Below, one piece after another: positions 15,992 to 23,912 of a DNA stretch of 64,000 nt. The translations under genes were made by a program, and so were the position numbers. The stretch spans positions 1,037,001 through 1,101,000 of the forward strand of contig NZ_CP063656.1 in the NCBI RefSeq assembly GCF_015209725.1, written 5' to 3'. Within the stretch, counting starts at the first letter, position 1, and each line of letters begins with the position of its first letter. The notes under the pieces are model-generated. The model was not told where the DNA came from. It saw only the letters and a program-made list of their open reading frames with translations, and made no database searches. Origin of the DNA: Lysobacter ciconiae. Its GTDB lineage: Bacteria; Pseudomonadota; Gammaproteobacteria; Xanthomonadales; Xanthomonadaceae.

Positions 15992-17782
15992 TCAGGCGTC
16001 GAACTGCTCCGCGTCTAGCGTCATCAGGGAGGCGCTGCCGCTGCGGATTGCCGCTGCGTGGGTGAGGGTACGCGGCAGGATGCGGGCGAAATAGAACTTC
16101 GCCGTTTCGCGCTTGCCGGCCTTGAATCCGTCCGAACTGCTGCCCGCCTCACTGACGGCAACGCTGCGCGCCCACCAGTAGGCCAACGCCACATAACCCG
16201 AATACATGAGGTAGTCGTAGGCGGCCGCGCCGATCTCTTCCGGATCGCGGCTGGCTTTGTCGACCACCTCCATGGTGAGCTGCTGCCACTGGGCGGCGTG
16301 CTTCTGCAGCGGGGCGATGAACTCGGCGACTTCGGGGTTGTCGGCGTGCTCGGTGCACAGCTGCTGGACCATGCCCAGCATCACCTTGAAACCCGCACCC
16401 TGCAGTTGCAGGATCTTGCGGCCGAGCAGGTCGATTGCCTGGATGCCGCTCGTGCCTTCATAAAGCGTCGTGATGCGGGCATCGCGGGCGAGCTGTTCGA
16501 CGCCGTTCTCGGCGATGTAGCCATGGCCGCCGTAACACTGCACCGCATGATAGGTGCACTCCACGCCCCATTCGGTGAGGCAGGCCTTGACGATCGGCGT
16601 GATGAAGCCGACCAGATCGTCGGCCTGCTTGCGCTGTGCCTCGTCGGGAGAGTTGTGGGCGACGTCGATCTGCAGTCCGGCGTGGTAGCTCATCGCGCGG
16701 CCGCCTTCAACGAGGGCCTTGCAGGTCAGCAGCATGCGGCGCACGTCGGGGTGGACGATGATCGGATCGGCCGGCTTGTCGGGGAACTTGGGGCCCGACA
16801 GCGAGCGCATCTGCAGGCGTTCGCGGGCGTAGGCAAGGGCGTTCTGGTAGGCGCGATCGGACAGTCCGAGGCCCTGCAGCCCCACGGCGAGGCGGGCAGC
16901 GTTCATCATGGTGAACATGCCGCTCATGCCCTTGTTCGGCTGACCCACCAGATAGCCCTGGGCACCGTCGAAGTTGATCACGCAGGTCGCCGAGCCGTGG
17001 ATGCCCATCTTGTGCTCGATGCTGCCGCAGCGCACCTGGTTGGGCTCGCCCATGCTGCCGTCGCGTCCCACGCGCAGCTTGGGCACGACAAACAGGGAAA
17101 TTCCCTTGCTGCCGGCCGGGGAGTCGGGCAGGCGCGCCAGCACCAGGTGGACGATGTTTTCGGTCAGATCGTGCTCGCCGGCGGTGATGAAGATCTTGGT
17201 CCCGGTGATGGCGTAGCTGCCGTCATCGTTGGGTTCGGCACGGGTCTTCAACAGTCCCAGGTCGGTGCCGCAGTGCGGTTCGGTCAGGCACATGGTGCCG
17301 GTCCAGCGACCCTCGACCAGTGGCTTGAGGAACACCTCGCGCTGCCAGTCCTCGCCGTGATGCACCAGCGCTTCGGTCGCGCCGTGGGAAAGCAGCGGGA
17401 AGTTGCCCCAGGCAAGGTTGGCGGCGTCGATCATTTCCTTCTGCGCGAAGCCCACTGCCTGCGGCAGGCCCTGGCCGCCGAACTCGGTGGACGCGACCAG
17501 GCCGGTCCAGCCACCGTCGACATACTGCGAATAGGCTTCCTTGAAGCCCGTCGGGGTCGTCACATCGCCAGTCGCCTGGTCAAAAGTGCAGCCTTCGCGG
17601 TCGCCCACTTCATTAAGCGGCGCGAGCACTTCCTCGGAAAAACGGGCGCTCTCGTCCAGCACCGCGTCGACGAGCTCGCGGCTGGCGTCCGCAAAACCCA
17701 GGCGCTGGAATTCTGATTCCGCGCCCAACAGGTCGAACAGGACGAAACGCATATCCCGCAGGGGGGCTTTGTACTGGCTCAT
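15992..17782 (-). CDS. Acyl-CoA dehydrogenase, large FadE/DmdC-like type
   Basis: A 596-residue flavoprotein predicted to oxidise an acyl-CoA thioester at the alpha-beta bond. N-terminal, middle and C-terminal acyl-CoA dehydrogenase domains are all seen: TMCLTEPHCGTDLG (FAD/substrate region), TKIFITAGEHDLTENIVHLVLAR, and the C-terminal YHAVQCYGGHGYIAENGVEQLARDARITTLYEGTSGIQA, which contains the family's fingerprint. The extra C-terminal extension and the N-terminal YKAPLRDMRFVLFDLL are typical of the DmdC-like subgroup. Substrate cannot be told from sequence. Confidence 0.93.
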   Translation of the reverse strand: MSQYKAPLRDMRFVLFDLLGAESEFQRLGFADASRELVDAVLDESARFSEEVLAPLNEVGDREGCTFDQATGDVTTPTGFKEAYSQYVDGGWTGLVASTEFGGQGLPQAVGFAQKEMIDAANLAWGNFPLLSHGATEALVHHGEDWQREVFLKPLVEGRWTGTMCLTEPHCGTDLGLLKTRAEPNDDGSYAITGTKIFITAGEHDLTENIVHLVLARLPDSPAGSKGISLFVVPKLRVGRDGSMGEPNQVRCGSIEHKMGIHGSATCVINFDGAQGYLVGQPNKGMSGMFTMMNAARLAVGLQGLGLSDRAYQNALAYARERLQMRSLSGPKFPDKPADPIIVHPDVRRMLLTCKALVEGGRAMSYHAGLQIDVAHNSPDEAQRKQADDLVGFITPIVKACLTEWGVECTYHAVQCYGGHGYIAENGVEQLARDARITTLYEGTSGIQAIDLLGRKILQLQGAGFKVMLGMVQQLCTEHADNPEVAEFIAPLQKHAAQWQQLTMEVVDKASRDPEEIGAAAYDYLMYSGYVALAYWWARSVAVSEAGSSSDGFKAGKRETAKFYFARILPRTLTHAAAIRSGSASLMTLDAEQFDA

Positions 17783-17874
17783 GCCGGCCTCGCTTTATTT
17801 GAGGAAAGTGGGGTGGCGTCGTGCGGGTGCCGGACGCGCCGGCGCAGCGCGACGCCGCGATCGGGAAACAAAAT

Positions 17875-18357
17875 TCAGCGAAGCACGCCGGACAGACCCG
17901 GGGCAGGGCTGAGTGCGCTGGAGCGCTTGATCTTGAACTCGCGCTGACGCTGCTCGTCGGGCGTCGCGGTCACCATACCGTCCAGCGAGTACTGCACGCC
18001 CTGGCGGCTCGCCAACCCGTCGGCGACCGCGAGTTTGGCGGCAACCGTAGGCGAGACCGTGACGCTGATGACGTCGGCGGACTCCGGTCCAATGGTCAGC
18101 GCGGGATGGGCGCTCAGCGTGCCCGCGTCCTGGTCGCCGATTTTCATCGCCAACTGAAGGCTGTCAAAGCGCATCGGGATACTGCTGAAGTTCTCGATCC
18201 GCAGATCAGCCGTCCAGCTGCCATCGGCGAGCACGGTGAGCTGCTGGATCCTGGCCGAGGGCTCTGACACCCGGCGTACCGGTCCACTGGCGCACGCGAC
18301 CAGGGTCGCAACGCAAACCAGCCAAACCGCCCACCGCATCCCGCGTGTTGCCCGCAT
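17875..18357 (-). CDS. LEA type 2-like lipoprotein
   Basis: A 160-residue protein with an N-terminal signal sequence and a lipobox ending LVACAS, so probably anchored by lipidated Cys22. The mature part resembles the LEA-2/water-stress (WHy) beta-sandwich: alternating hydrophobic strands with DLRIENFSSIPMRFDSLQLAMKI. Members are found as periplasmic lipoproteins of unclear role. It lies just outside the left end of the tRNA-Phe island. Confidence 0.7.
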   Translation of the reverse strand: MRATRGMRWAVWLVCVATLVACASGPVRRVSEPSARIQQLTVLADGSWTADLRIENFSSIPMRFDSLQLAMKIGDQDAGTLSAHPALTIGPESADVISVTVSPTVAAKLAVADGLASRQGVQYSLDGMVTATPDEQRQREFKIKRSSALSPAPGLSGVLR

Positions 18358-18442
18358 GTCGACCGCTCCGTCTTGATTGCCACGAGCATACTACGGCGCA
18401 TGGTGCGGGCGCCGCAAAGTCCGGACCCCGGAAACGCGAAAC

Positions 18443-18468
18443 CCCGCAGCGGCTGTGGCCGTTGCAGG
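18443..18468 (-). terminator. Weak terminator, probably the original one of tRNA-Phe
   Basis: An 11-bp stem with two wobble pairs (18443-18453 with 18458-18468) and a TGTG loop precedes GGGTTTCGCGTTT when read on the minus strand. It lies just past the displaced tRNA 3' end fragment, so before the island inserted it would have followed tRNA-Phe. Confidence 0.35.
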
Positions 18469-18484
18469 GCTTGGTCTTGCGGTG

Positions 18485-18537
18485 CCACCAAATGGTGGCC
18501 GGGGAGGGAATCGAACCCCCGACACGGGGATTTTCAA
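18485..18537. repeat. Left attachment repeat (displaced tRNA-Phe 3' end)
   Basis: A 53-bp sequence identical to 22934-22986. It contains the 3' 45 bases of tRNA-Phe up to the anticodon loop, including the CCA complement, but lacks the 5' half, so it is not a functional tRNA. Confidence 0.93.
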
Positions 18538-18601
18538 GGAGTCCACGGGCACTCCCTAACCCCTTGCTTTGCCTGGCAATTCCTCTGTAGAGTGGCGCTA
18601 A

Positions 18602-19808
18602 GTCACTGTCAAAGAGACCTACCACGCGCTCGAGGACGCGCCCCGCGTGGTCAACGAGAATGTCACCACTCTGGAAATCGAGAACGGCGTGGGGATCATC
18701 GCGCTCCCCGGCAGTGAAGCGACCATCCGCGGCTTCTCTGGCGCAAAGGTCGTGATTGTCGATGAAGCCTCCCGCGTCGAAGACGGCCTCATGGCGGGCA
18801 TCCGCCCAATGCTCGCGACGACGCAAGGCCGGTTGATCGCGCTGACCACGCCCTACGGCAAGCGCGGCTGGTTCTATGAGGCGTGGGAGTACGGCGGGGA
18901 TCGTTGGGGACGGATCAAGGTCACGGCGCACGACTGCCCGCGCATCGACCCCGAATGGCTGGAAGAGGAACGCCAAGGCATGGGCGACTGGCAATTCCGG
19001 CAGGAGTACCTGTGCGAGCTCGTGGACACGGACGAGCAGTTCTTCGCATCCGACCTCATCGAAGCCGCTCGATGACGACCTCGAACCCCATTGCAGCTAG
19101 GCCGATGGAATCCCTGCCGCTGCAACAGCCAGAAATTGATTACCGCAGTTCCTGGGCGGTCGGCGTCGATATCGGGCAGGCCCGCGATCCGACCGCTGTG
19201 GTCATCGTGGAGCGCATCACTGGCGTCCATGCACGCGCCAACGCCCCGCACTACATCGGCCCGATTCCGCGCTATCGTCCCGTCTATCGCATCCGCCACA
19301 TGGAGCGTCTGCCGCGCGGCACGCCGTATCCCTCGCAGGTGCGCGCAGTCATGGATCGGCTGGAACGTGCGCCGCTGGACAAGCTCAAGCCGCGCATCCT
19401 GCTCGACTCCACCGGTGTCGGCCGTCCGGTCTTCGATATGTTCCGGCAGGCGGGATTGCTGCGCGGCGAGGCCATCACGATCGCTGGCGGGCGCGAGACG
19501 ACCGAAACGGAGTTTTCGGCTTCGCGGTGCCGAAGGTTACGCTGGTCAGCCGCCTACAGGCGCTGCTGCACTCCGGCGACCTTCGCATCCCGCGCGCGCT
19601 GCCCGATGCGGCGGTCCTGACCCGCGAGTTGCAGGAGTTCCGGGTGAAGTACACAGACGCAGGCAGCGCGACGTTCAATGCCCGCGAAGGCGAGCACGAT
19701 GACCTGGTGCTGGCCCTCGCCATCGCCGTCTTCGGGCTGTCCGAATCAACGTGCGCTACGGCCGAGTCCCTGCGCGAGTACTCGCACCGCCAGTTCTTCT
19801 CACGCTAG
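18602..19808 (+). pseudogene. Phage terminase large subunit, 5'-truncated and frameshifted
   Basis: Three pieces in different frames together read as the terminase large subunit that packages phage DNA. Piece 1 (18602-19075) has the Walker B-like VVIVDEASR and LTTPYGKRGWFYEAW of the ATPase; the Walker A part is absent. Piece 2 (19072-about 19515) has the nuclease start VGVDIGQARDPTAVVIVER and LLDSTGVGRPVFDMFR. Piece 3 (about 19515-19808) has FAVPKVTLVSRLQALL and GEHDDLVLALAIAVF. At least one indel lies near 19070 and another near 19510-19520. The N-terminal loss begins within 65 bases of the left repeat. It cannot make a working enzyme. Confidence 0.88.
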
Positions 19809-19869
19809 GCAGCGCCCCGGGCGTCTAAGGGCTCGTCCTCGGCCGGTGGGGACGCCGGGGGTGCCAGTG

Positions 19870-20325
19870 TCACTCCTCGTCCGGATCGTCAGAGTTGTTG
19901 CTCACTAGCAACGCGACGGAAATGCGCGTGATCCGGTACAAAGCGAGAAGTGCGAAACTGAGGAGCCCAAAAAGCAGCGCAGCATGGATCTCGGGAAACT
20001 TTATCGCATTAGCAAAACCGACCATCGCCAGGATGCATAGAAGCAACGATCCGTAGATTCCTTCGCGTAGGTAGCGCAACAAATCTTCTATGTACCCAGA
20101 CTCATTAAGCCGCTTCTGCACAGGCCCGCTCATAGTCAGCAAGAGGGTCTTCACTGTCGCAAGAAAGCCCGCAAATATGCCGCCAAGCGAAACAAGCGAT
20201 GCCAGCATATTTTCGCTATAGCTAATCGAGTAGCCCTTATGGTGAATCCACAACACCACGGCAAACGCGACCATACCCCCGACGTAGGGGTAGTAGCGTT
20301 CGCGTTGTAGTGGGGTTAGCTTCAT
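19870..20325 (-). CDS. Small four-helix membrane protein, second gene of a coupled pair
   Basis: A 151-residue integral membrane protein. Hydrophobic helices are at about residues 12-28, 39-64, 90-108 and 112-132, with an acidic C-terminal tail (NNSDDPDEE) and a charged loop between helices 2 and 3. No signal peptide or known motif is seen. The ATG follows the stop of the preceding gene by one base, so the two are almost surely translated together. Small multi-helix membrane proteins in such pairs are often effectors or anchors in phage-defence modules (compare KwaA of Kiwa in general shape), but I see no direct homology. Confidence 0.72.
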   Translation of the reverse strand: MKLTPLQRERYYPYVGGMVAFAVVLWIHHKGYSISYSENMLASLVSLGGIFAGFLATVKTLLLTMSGPVQKRLNESGYIEDLLRYLREGIYGSLLLCILAMVGFANAIKFPEIHAALLFGLLSFALLALYRITRISVALLVSNNSDDPDEE

Positions 20326-20326
20326 T

Positions 20327-21262
20327 TCAGATCCGTGTGGACGCGGACTTCAATGCATCATATCGAGCTTGCAAAGGCAGCCGGTAATCGGCTCCGAGAT
20401 GAATGGTTGCTTCGGTTTCGATCAACTCTTCGAGCAGATCGATAGGCTCAAACTCGGCCTTCGCGACCGTCTCTTTGCGCTTGCCCCGCTTGCCAACCGT
20501 TACCGTCGTCTCCGGCTCGTCGCCGCCATACGCCCTGGCCTTAAGGAGTCCAGCAAAGGGCAGCACTGCTAGAACGTCGTCCTTAATTTCCTGAAGAGAC
20601 TTTCGTGGGTCCCTCTTCGAGATGGTCAGGGTCAAGAATAGTTTGTCCGCCGAATATCCCTGGCCGATCTCCGCCGCGTCAGTCAGAGAATTGCCTTGAA
20701 TCCTGTCAGCCGGTCCCATCTTGGTAAGGTCAAATCCAATCTCAATGCGACGCGTAATGTCCTGATTCTGGAACCTGCGCTCTGCGTCATGCTCGAGCTT
20801 CGGGGAAATCCGGTAGCCCGGTTCGTGGCCGGAATAGATGCTGAGGTACGTCGCCATCGCGCTATGCCTCACTCCGATGTGGTTGTACTGGATGTACATG
20901 TAGCGCGTAGCCGGATCGTAAAGAGCCGCAGTGTCTTCGCCGAACGACTCACCAGAGGCGAAAGCGAAGCCCTGAATGGATTGCGATGCGTGGAAGCGTC
21001 CTGGCCCGTGGCCCGTTCGATTGCGAACGAAGTTGAGCAGCCACAGCCCGGTAGCCGGGTCTTGAACAACATCGTCCAGTCGGAACTTGACACCGTTAAT
21101 CGTGCGCGTGCGACTTGCGATGGCATTGCCGTGAATCTGCGTAAGCAGGTCTCCCAGCTTCGGGACAGCGCGGCTATGCCTTGCTACGCGAAACTTCTGG
21201 ATCTTCATCCGTGAAGTTGGGGCGCTAAGCACCGGTAGTGGCGGAAGTACAGGTGTGTTCAT
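20327..21262 (-). CDS. Unassigned soluble protein (DUF6731-like motif), first gene of a coupled pair
   Basis: A 311-residue soluble protein from the ATG at 21262, which follows a GAGGGG ribosome binding site; an in-frame ATG farther upstream at 21403 lacks one. The middle has the pattern GESFGEDTAALYDP followed by IQYNHIGVRHSAMATYLS (about residues 104-141), which I associate, without certainty, with proteins of the DUF6731 group. The N-terminal third (KIQKFRVARHSRAVPKLGDLL) and a basic linker (GKRGKRKE, near 258) suggest nucleic-acid contact but prove nothing. The 4-TM gene follows after one base. Lower GC than chromosomal genes supports transfer. Confidence 0.72.
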   Translation of the reverse strand: MNTPVLPPLPVLSAPTSRMKIQKFRVARHSRAVPKLGDLLTQIHGNAIASRTRTINGVKFRLDDVVQDPATGLWLLNFVRNRTGHGPGRFHASQSIQGFAFASGESFGEDTAALYDPATRYMYIQYNHIGVRHSAMATYLSIYSGHEPGYRISPKLEHDAERRFQNQDITRRIEIGFDLTKMGPADRIQGNSLTDAAEIGQGYSADKLFLTLTISKRDPRKSLQEIKDDVLAVLPFAGLLKARAYGGDEPETTVTVGKRGKRKETVAKAEFEPIDLLEELIETEATIHLGADYRLPLQARYDALKSASTRI

Positions 21263-21434
21263 GGTGCCCCCCTCAATAAATCCCTGATATCGCTTAATGG
21301 TTGCATATCTACCCAGTCGCCCCGTGGGCCGTGGGGTTATCGTCGCGGTTCCCCGTCGCATAGGCCGCGACTCGATCTCAGCGGATGAGACTTGCCGAGA
21401 CAATGCTGGGGCCCTTCACTCTTAGGCCTCGACC

Positions 21435-21629
21435 ATGCCCAGATACCGCACCATCGCCTGTGACCATTGCGGCCATATGCTGCTAAAGCGAGACACCGAA
21501 TGCGAAGTCTGCGGACGGATGACGCGGCGCGAGCGGACCCTATGGATCGCCAAGGCCGTTCAGATCGCCGTCGTCCTTGCCGTCTCCGCTTTCATCTACT
21601 TCAAGGTCAAAGGTCTAATGCCCTTGTAG
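21435..21629 (+). CDS. Zinc-ribbon single-pass membrane protein, 64 residues
   Basis: A tiny protein with two CxxC pairs (C9/C12 and C23/C26) forming a zinc ribbon, followed by a basic stretch and one transmembrane helix at about residues 37-56. It is divergent from the two-gene module, 172 bases away. Function unknown. Its layout (zinc ribbon then membrane helix) mirrors the N-terminus of the 288-residue protein that follows on the other strand. Confidence 0.65.
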   Translation: MPRYRTIACDHCGHMLLKRDTECEVCGRMTRRERTLWIAKAVQIAVVLAVSAFIYFKVKGLMPL

Positions 21630-21646
21630 AGCCAGGGCGTCGAGGG

Positions 21647-22513
21647 CTACTGCTGTTTCATTCGCTGAGGATTGAAACCCTTGACGTTGAACTCCAGTAC
21701 CTGCACTCCGTTGTGATAGAGGTTCATCTCGATCTTGACCCGCTTCGCCGACTGCAACTTCTTGGCGATGCTGTACGGTAAGAAGACAGTCTCGCTGCTG
21801 TTGTCGGCGGGCTCGTTTCCGCTGTAGGTGACGGGTTGGGCATCATCGAATCGGATGCGCACCGGACACTCGTAACTACTGCAGAGGATCTGTCCCTTTT
21901 CGATTGAGACGATCACATCGTTGCCCCACTTGGGATGGCGTCGAATCGCTAGCGTTCCGCGCTGCGCGCCCTGATACGGAAAATCTAGACTGAGGACGTT
22001 GTCGCTAGCGACGGCGGCGTATTCGATGCGCTTGCCCGACATGCCATCTTCTTCATTGCTGTACGACCATGCGCCGTAAGTCTTCTCTTCTTCCACCTGC
22101 GCGCTGAGCTTCGGCAAGTCCTCCTTGGCTGCGGCAGCCTCGGGCCGGTCTGGGAACTCAGCGATGATGTTCTTTGCGTAGCTCTCTCGGAGCGACGCCG
22201 GCACGGATTCGTCGGTAAGGCCAGCGGCCCACGTCTTGAACATTGCCTCATCGGGTACCGGCTTGGCCGCCGCAACTGGAGGGGTGGGCGCTGTTGGCAC
22301 AATCTCCTCGTTGGACGGAGCGCCGATGCTGCTGCACATGCGAACCAAGATCAGCAAGGCGATACCGCCTCCGATCCACTTCAAAGCCCGTCGGCCACTC
22401 GCTCCTTGCATCGCCCGAGCTGCGACCGCATCGACTGGCGCGCCGCAATGTGGACAAGTTGCAGCCTTGTCGCTGATGTCCTTGCGGCATTCGAGACAAC
22501 GGATCATTGCCAT
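21647..22513 (-). CDS. Zinc-ribbon membrane-anchored protein, 288 residues
   Basis: An N-terminal zinc ribbon (C6, C9, C20, C23; RCLECRKDISDKAATCPHCG) is followed by a membrane helix at about 45-59, a Pro/Ala linker, and a C-terminal domain of about 200 residues with mixed strands that is likely on the far side of the membrane. Such zinc-ribbon proteins with a helix occur widely with varied partners; I cannot name the C-terminal domain. It converges with the 64-residue gene and has lower GC than the chromosome. Confidence 0.75.
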   Translation of the reverse strand: MAMIRCLECRKDISDKAATCPHCGAPVDAVAARAMQGASGRRALKWIGGGIALLILVRMCSSIGAPSNEEIVPTAPTPPVAAAKPVPDEAMFKTWAAGLTDESVPASLRESYAKNIIAEFPDRPEAAAAKEDLPKLSAQVEEEKTYGAWSYSNEEDGMSGKRIEYAAVASDNVLSLDFPYQGAQRGTLAIRRHPKWGNDVIVSIEKGQILCSSYECPVRIRFDDAQPVTYSGNEPADNSSETVFLPYSIAKKLQSAKRVKIEMNLYHNGVQVLEFNVKGFNPQRMKQQ

Positions 22514-22882
22514 GTAGGAGCCCCCTCTCCTCTATCCCCATGCCAAGCCTACCGCATGGCGTCTCCCTGACCGGGACCCGAGAAAAAGTCTGACATGTGG
22601 TCATCGGATCGATGTGCATTGCCGGGTAGGAAAAGCCCCCGCGCAGGAGTCAGAAGATCCGCCCCCGGAACGTCCGGAAACTCCCCCTCGATCCTGTCCC
22701 CCGAAGCCGTCCGGGATCGCCCCCCAGTCGCCCAGGAACCCAGCTGCCCGACTCGGGGGATCGTCCCCCGCTTGGGAGGGTTGCCGCGTCCCTGAGCGCG
22801 TCCTGTGCGGACGCATGCGCCGGCCCGTTGATGGATATCCGAAGCGTATGCATCGGAGAGGGATACGCGGACGACAGACAAG
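22514..22882. other. Non-coding C-tract region at the right end of the island
   Basis: No convincing gene is seen; the open frames on both strands lack codon character. Four copies of GATC followed within one to four bases by a run of five or more C occur at 22656, 22690, 22715 and 22759, and the last sits in a 17-bp palindrome (22754-22770, CGGGGGA-TCG-TCCCCCG). Clustered sites next to an attachment site may be arm-type binding sites of the lost integrase, or a decayed regulatory region. Confidence 0.45.
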
Positions 22883-22908
22883 AAAAAAGGCCGCGATTGC
22901 TCGCAGCC
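22883..22908 (-). terminator. Terminator of tRNA-Phe supplied by the island
   Basis: On the minus strand GGCTGCGA and TCGCGGCC pair (22901-22908 with 22889-22896, one wobble), with a GCAA loop, followed by six T (22888-22883). It lies 34 bases past the tRNA 3' end, inside the inserted DNA. Confidence 0.75.
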
Positions 22909-22933
22909 CTTGATCCATCTACTTCACGCGAAT

Positions 22934-22986
22934 CCACCAAATGGTGGCCGGGGAGGGAATCGAACCCCCGACACGGGGATTTTCAA
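22934..22986. repeat. Right attachment repeat, within intact tRNA-Phe
   Basis: Identical to 18485-18537 over 53 bases. It covers the tRNA 3' end from the anticodon loop to CCA plus eight bases of flank (CCACCAAA), as expected when a tyrosine recombinase integrates at a tRNA and rebuilds its 3' part. Confidence 0.93.
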
Positions 22987-23017
22987 TCCCCTGCTCTACC
23001 AACTGAGCTACCCGGCC
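22942..23017 (-). tRNA. tRNA-Phe (anticodon GAA)
   Basis: A complete 76-base cloverleaf on the minus strand: acceptor GGCCGGG, D-arm GCTCAGTTGGTAGAGC, anticodon stem GGGGA/TCCCC with loop TTGAAAA (GAA), T-arm with GGTTCGATTCC, and encoded CCA. The 3' half is shared with the left repeat, so it is the rebuilt target of an integrated element. Confidence 0.97.
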
Positions 23018-23183
23018 ATGTCACGGGCTGGCCGTGAAGGAGCGGAACTATAGCGGGGCAGTCGCTTGCCTGCAAGCTGCGGCGCCGGTCGATCACGCTT
23101 CACCACCGATGAAGGCCGGTGACGGGATCATTGCTGTTCACAGGCCCGCGGCGAAGCAGGCCGCTGCCAAATCGGAGTCGGTC

Positions 23184-23612
23184 ATGAGGAATCTGTTGTT
23201 TGCCATTGTGATTTCGCTGGTTGTGGGGGCGTGCGCGAGCGCGGGCTCACGCCTGACCGATGACCAGCGTCTGGAGATCCACCGCGCGCATGCGGGCGCG
23301 CCGGTCCGCAGCTTCCAGAATTTCGGCACCCTGTACAGCTGGACGGCGCTCGGTGACAGCGCACTGACGGTGTGGACGCGTCGCCACCAGGCGTATCTGC
23401 TGGAACTTGATGGCCGCTGCCCTGATCTGGACTTCTCACACACGATTGGCTTCAGCGCGCAGGGCGGGACCGTGTTCGCCGGCATGGACAGCGTGGTCGT
23501 GCTGGACCGTCAGAACACAAGTTTTCCGTGCCGGATCAGGGAGATCCGTCCGGTCGACACCAAGGCGGTGGAGAACGCCGAGCGCCGTGCGCGCGAGCGC
23601 TCGGTGCATTGA
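23184..23612 (+). CDS. Small secreted lipoprotein (DUF6491-like)
   Basis: A 142-residue protein with a signal peptide and lipobox ending VVGACAS (Cys17). The mature domain has SFQNFGTLYSWTALGDSALTVWTRRHQAYLLEL, a pattern I associate with DUF6491 proteins common in xanthomonads; function unknown. The ATG at 23184 has GGAG seven bases upstream. An earlier in-frame ATG at 23034 would add 50 residues without coding character, so I reject it. Confidence 0.75.
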   Translation: MRNLLFAIVISLVVGACASAGSRLTDDQRLEIHRAHAGAPVRSFQNFGTLYSWTALGDSALTVWTRRHQAYLLELDGRCPDLDFSHTIGFSAQGGTVFAGMDSVVVLDRQNTSFPCRIREIRPVDTKAVENAERRARERSVH

Positions 23613-23636
23613 GCATGGCGTCATCAGCCAGCCGGC

Positions 23637-23912
23637 TCAGTCCTGTTCGGGTGGGACGTAGCCGGCCACCTGGGTGACGTTGCCTTCGAAAAGGAACGCG
23701 AGCATCTGCTCCTGCAGGAACCTGCGGTGCGCCGGGTCCATCGGCGACAGGCGGTTTTCGTTGATCAGCATGGTCTGGTGCGCCAGCCATTTCGCCCATG
23801 CGGGTTTGCCGATGTGGGCGAAGACGCGCTGGCCGGCCTCGCCGGGCCAGGGCGCGAAGTCGAGGCCTTCGGCGTCGCGCTTCTCGAATTCACAGTAGAC
23901 GGTACGGGTCAT
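23637..23912 (-). CDS. yggX: Probable Fe(II)-trafficking / oxidative damage protection protein YggX
   Basis: A 91-residue cytoplasmic protein thought to protect iron-sulfur clusters from oxidants. The start MTRTVYCEFEKRDAEGLDF, the block GKPAWAKWLAHQTMLINENRL and the KxFL-like FLQEQMLAFLF region are diagnostic. It overlaps the end of mutY by 23 bases and is translated after it, the same pairing as in E. coli, where mutY-yggX is an oxidative-stress repair operon. Confidence 0.95.
   Translation of the reverse strand: MTRTVYCEFEKRDAEGLDFAPWPGEAGQRVFAHIGKPAWAKWLAHQTMLINENRLSPMDPAHRRFLQEQMLAFLFEGNVTQVAGYVPPEQD

Larger units (their letters stand above)
18485..22986. mobile_element. 4.4 kb integrated island in tRNA-Phe, integrase-less
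   Basis: Bounded by 53-bp exact direct repeats that match the 3' part of tRNA-Phe. It contains a decayed terminase gene, a two-gene module, two zinc-ribbon membrane protein genes and a GC-tract region. The coding stretches between 19.8 and 22.5 kb look clearly less GC-rich than the flanks. No integrase, excisionase, capsid or replication gene is present, so it is either a remnant of a larger prophage or satellite, or an element mobilised in trans. Confidence 0.85.

Noticed and set aside
18485..18537. Second tRNA-Phe gene
   Set aside because: Only the 3' half is present; the 5' acceptor and D-arm are missing.
22549..22918. Small open frames in the C-tract region
   Set aside because: Overlapping frames on both strands, no ribosome binding site and no consistent codon character; the region is palindromic and repeat-like.
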